In this document: piece after piece, positions 63,844 through 64,000 of the stretch
Numbering within the stretch: the stretch's first letter is position 1
Layout of the letters: each line of letters begins with the position of its first letter
Source of the DNA: Caballeronia calidae
GTDB taxonomy: Bacteria; Pseudomonadota; Gammaproteobacteria; Burkholderiales; Burkholderiaceae
Length of the DNA: 64,000 nucleotides
Reading direction: 5' to 3'
Assembly (NCBI RefSeq): GCF_900044055.2
Contig: NZ_FCOX02000016.1
Location: 1-64,000, forward strand
Notes under the pieces: generated by a model
The model's input: the letters and a program-made list of their open reading frames with translations, nothing else
Databases searched by the model: none
What the model was told of the DNA's origin: nothing
Made by a program: the position numbers and the translations under genes

Positions 63844-63987
63844 CTAGTCGTGAACGGTGATGCCCTGATCGATCGTGCCGTACATCGTGATGCTGCCGCC
63901 CCCGCCCGCCGATGAGGACGGCGCGCCCGCGCAGCCCGCACAGAGCAACAGCGCGCCGAGCACGCTCGCGATCAAAAGTCTGGACAT
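63844..63987 (-). CDS. 47-residue lipoprotein
   Basis: A very small lipoprotein. The signal (IASVLGALLLCAGC) has a lipobox with Cys near residue 18, followed by a Gly/Ser linker (SSSAGGGG) and a short terminal GSITMYGTIDQGITVHD. A GGGAGA ribosome-binding site precedes the ATG at 63987. I recognise no named family. Function unknown. Confidence 0.78.
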   Translation of the reverse strand: MSRLLIASVLGALLLCAGCAGAPSSSAGGGGSITMYGTIDQGITVHD

Positions 63988-64000
63988 GCTGGTTCTCCCT

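Overview
The window is high-GC (roughly 65%) DNA from a betaproteobacterium of the Burkholderia sensu lato group; gene content and order look most like chromosome 1 of a Paraburkholderia or Caballeronia. The evidence is the long conserved block yceD-rpmF-plsX-fabHDG-acpP-fabF-rpoE-rseAB-mucD-lepA-lepB-rnc-era-recO-pdxJ-acpS-nagZ, the EarP/arginine-type EF-P pair, the very large RNase E and the tRNA-Asn array. Species cannot be set from sequence alone. Almost everything is core genome. The only mobile DNA seen is a group II intron at the left edge.

Layout. 1-1881: a minus-strand group II intron (5' end at 1881, 3' end off the window) with a broken maturase gene. 1926-3939: earP and efp (EF-P arginine rhamnosylation). 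4205-6106: a BON-domain lipoprotein and an orphan NtrC-like response regulator with degenerate catalytic motifs. 6173-26095: an uninterrupted minus-strand run of 22 genes joining YceD/L32, phospholipid and fatty-acid synthesis, the sigma-E envelope-stress module with its periplasmic protease, LepA, signal peptidase, RNase III, Era, RecO, PdxJ, AcpS and NagZ. 26412-30784: yceF and a tetrapyrrole-type methyltransferase, convergent with sppA-Rieske-gph-rluC. 31671-35018: rne behind an 886-bp leader region. 35250-38432: molybdenum-cofactor genes moaA-mobA-moeA. 38496-45107: a small membrane protein, a GNAT, rmuC, a 2-hydroxyacid dehydrogenase, an antiporter, a LUD protein and pncB. 45402-46292: fdxA and three identical tRNA-Asn genes in a 160-bp tandem repeat. 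46310-49902: the lutABC lactate-oxidation operon with a divergent FadR-type regulator and a clear operator. 49903-55867: a 24-residue membrane peptide, creA, AraC regulator with azlCD, a hypothetical protein and a UvrD-type helicase with a LexA-like box. 55986-64000: two secreted Lys/Ala-rich proteins, an S4 protein, a MATE exporter, a probable small RNA, a phospholipase-D lipoprotein, fumC, a Phd/VapC-type toxin-antitoxin pair, a thioesterase and a tiny lipoprotein.

How the genes work together. The minus-strand run couples ACP-dependent lipid synthesis with envelope quality control: RpoE is held by RseA, RseB senses the periplasm, and the MucD protease is made from the same cluster. AcpS, much further along the run, activates the ACP encoded by acpP. 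The lut operon is controlled by a palindrome immediately downstream of its -10 box.

Most interesting. The strongest candidate for something undescribed is a ~65-nt RNA at 59102-59167, with a 17-bp-spaced promoter, a 5' hairpin showing CTCCTT (the perfect complement of a Shine-Dalgarno) in its loop, and a Rho-independent terminator. Others are the group II intron whose EBS1/EBS2 loops pair with the flank and which has split the likely earP promoter exactly at its -10 box, a toxin-antitoxin operator palindrome containing the antitoxin ribosome-binding site, and an attenuator-like terminator between acpP and fabF.
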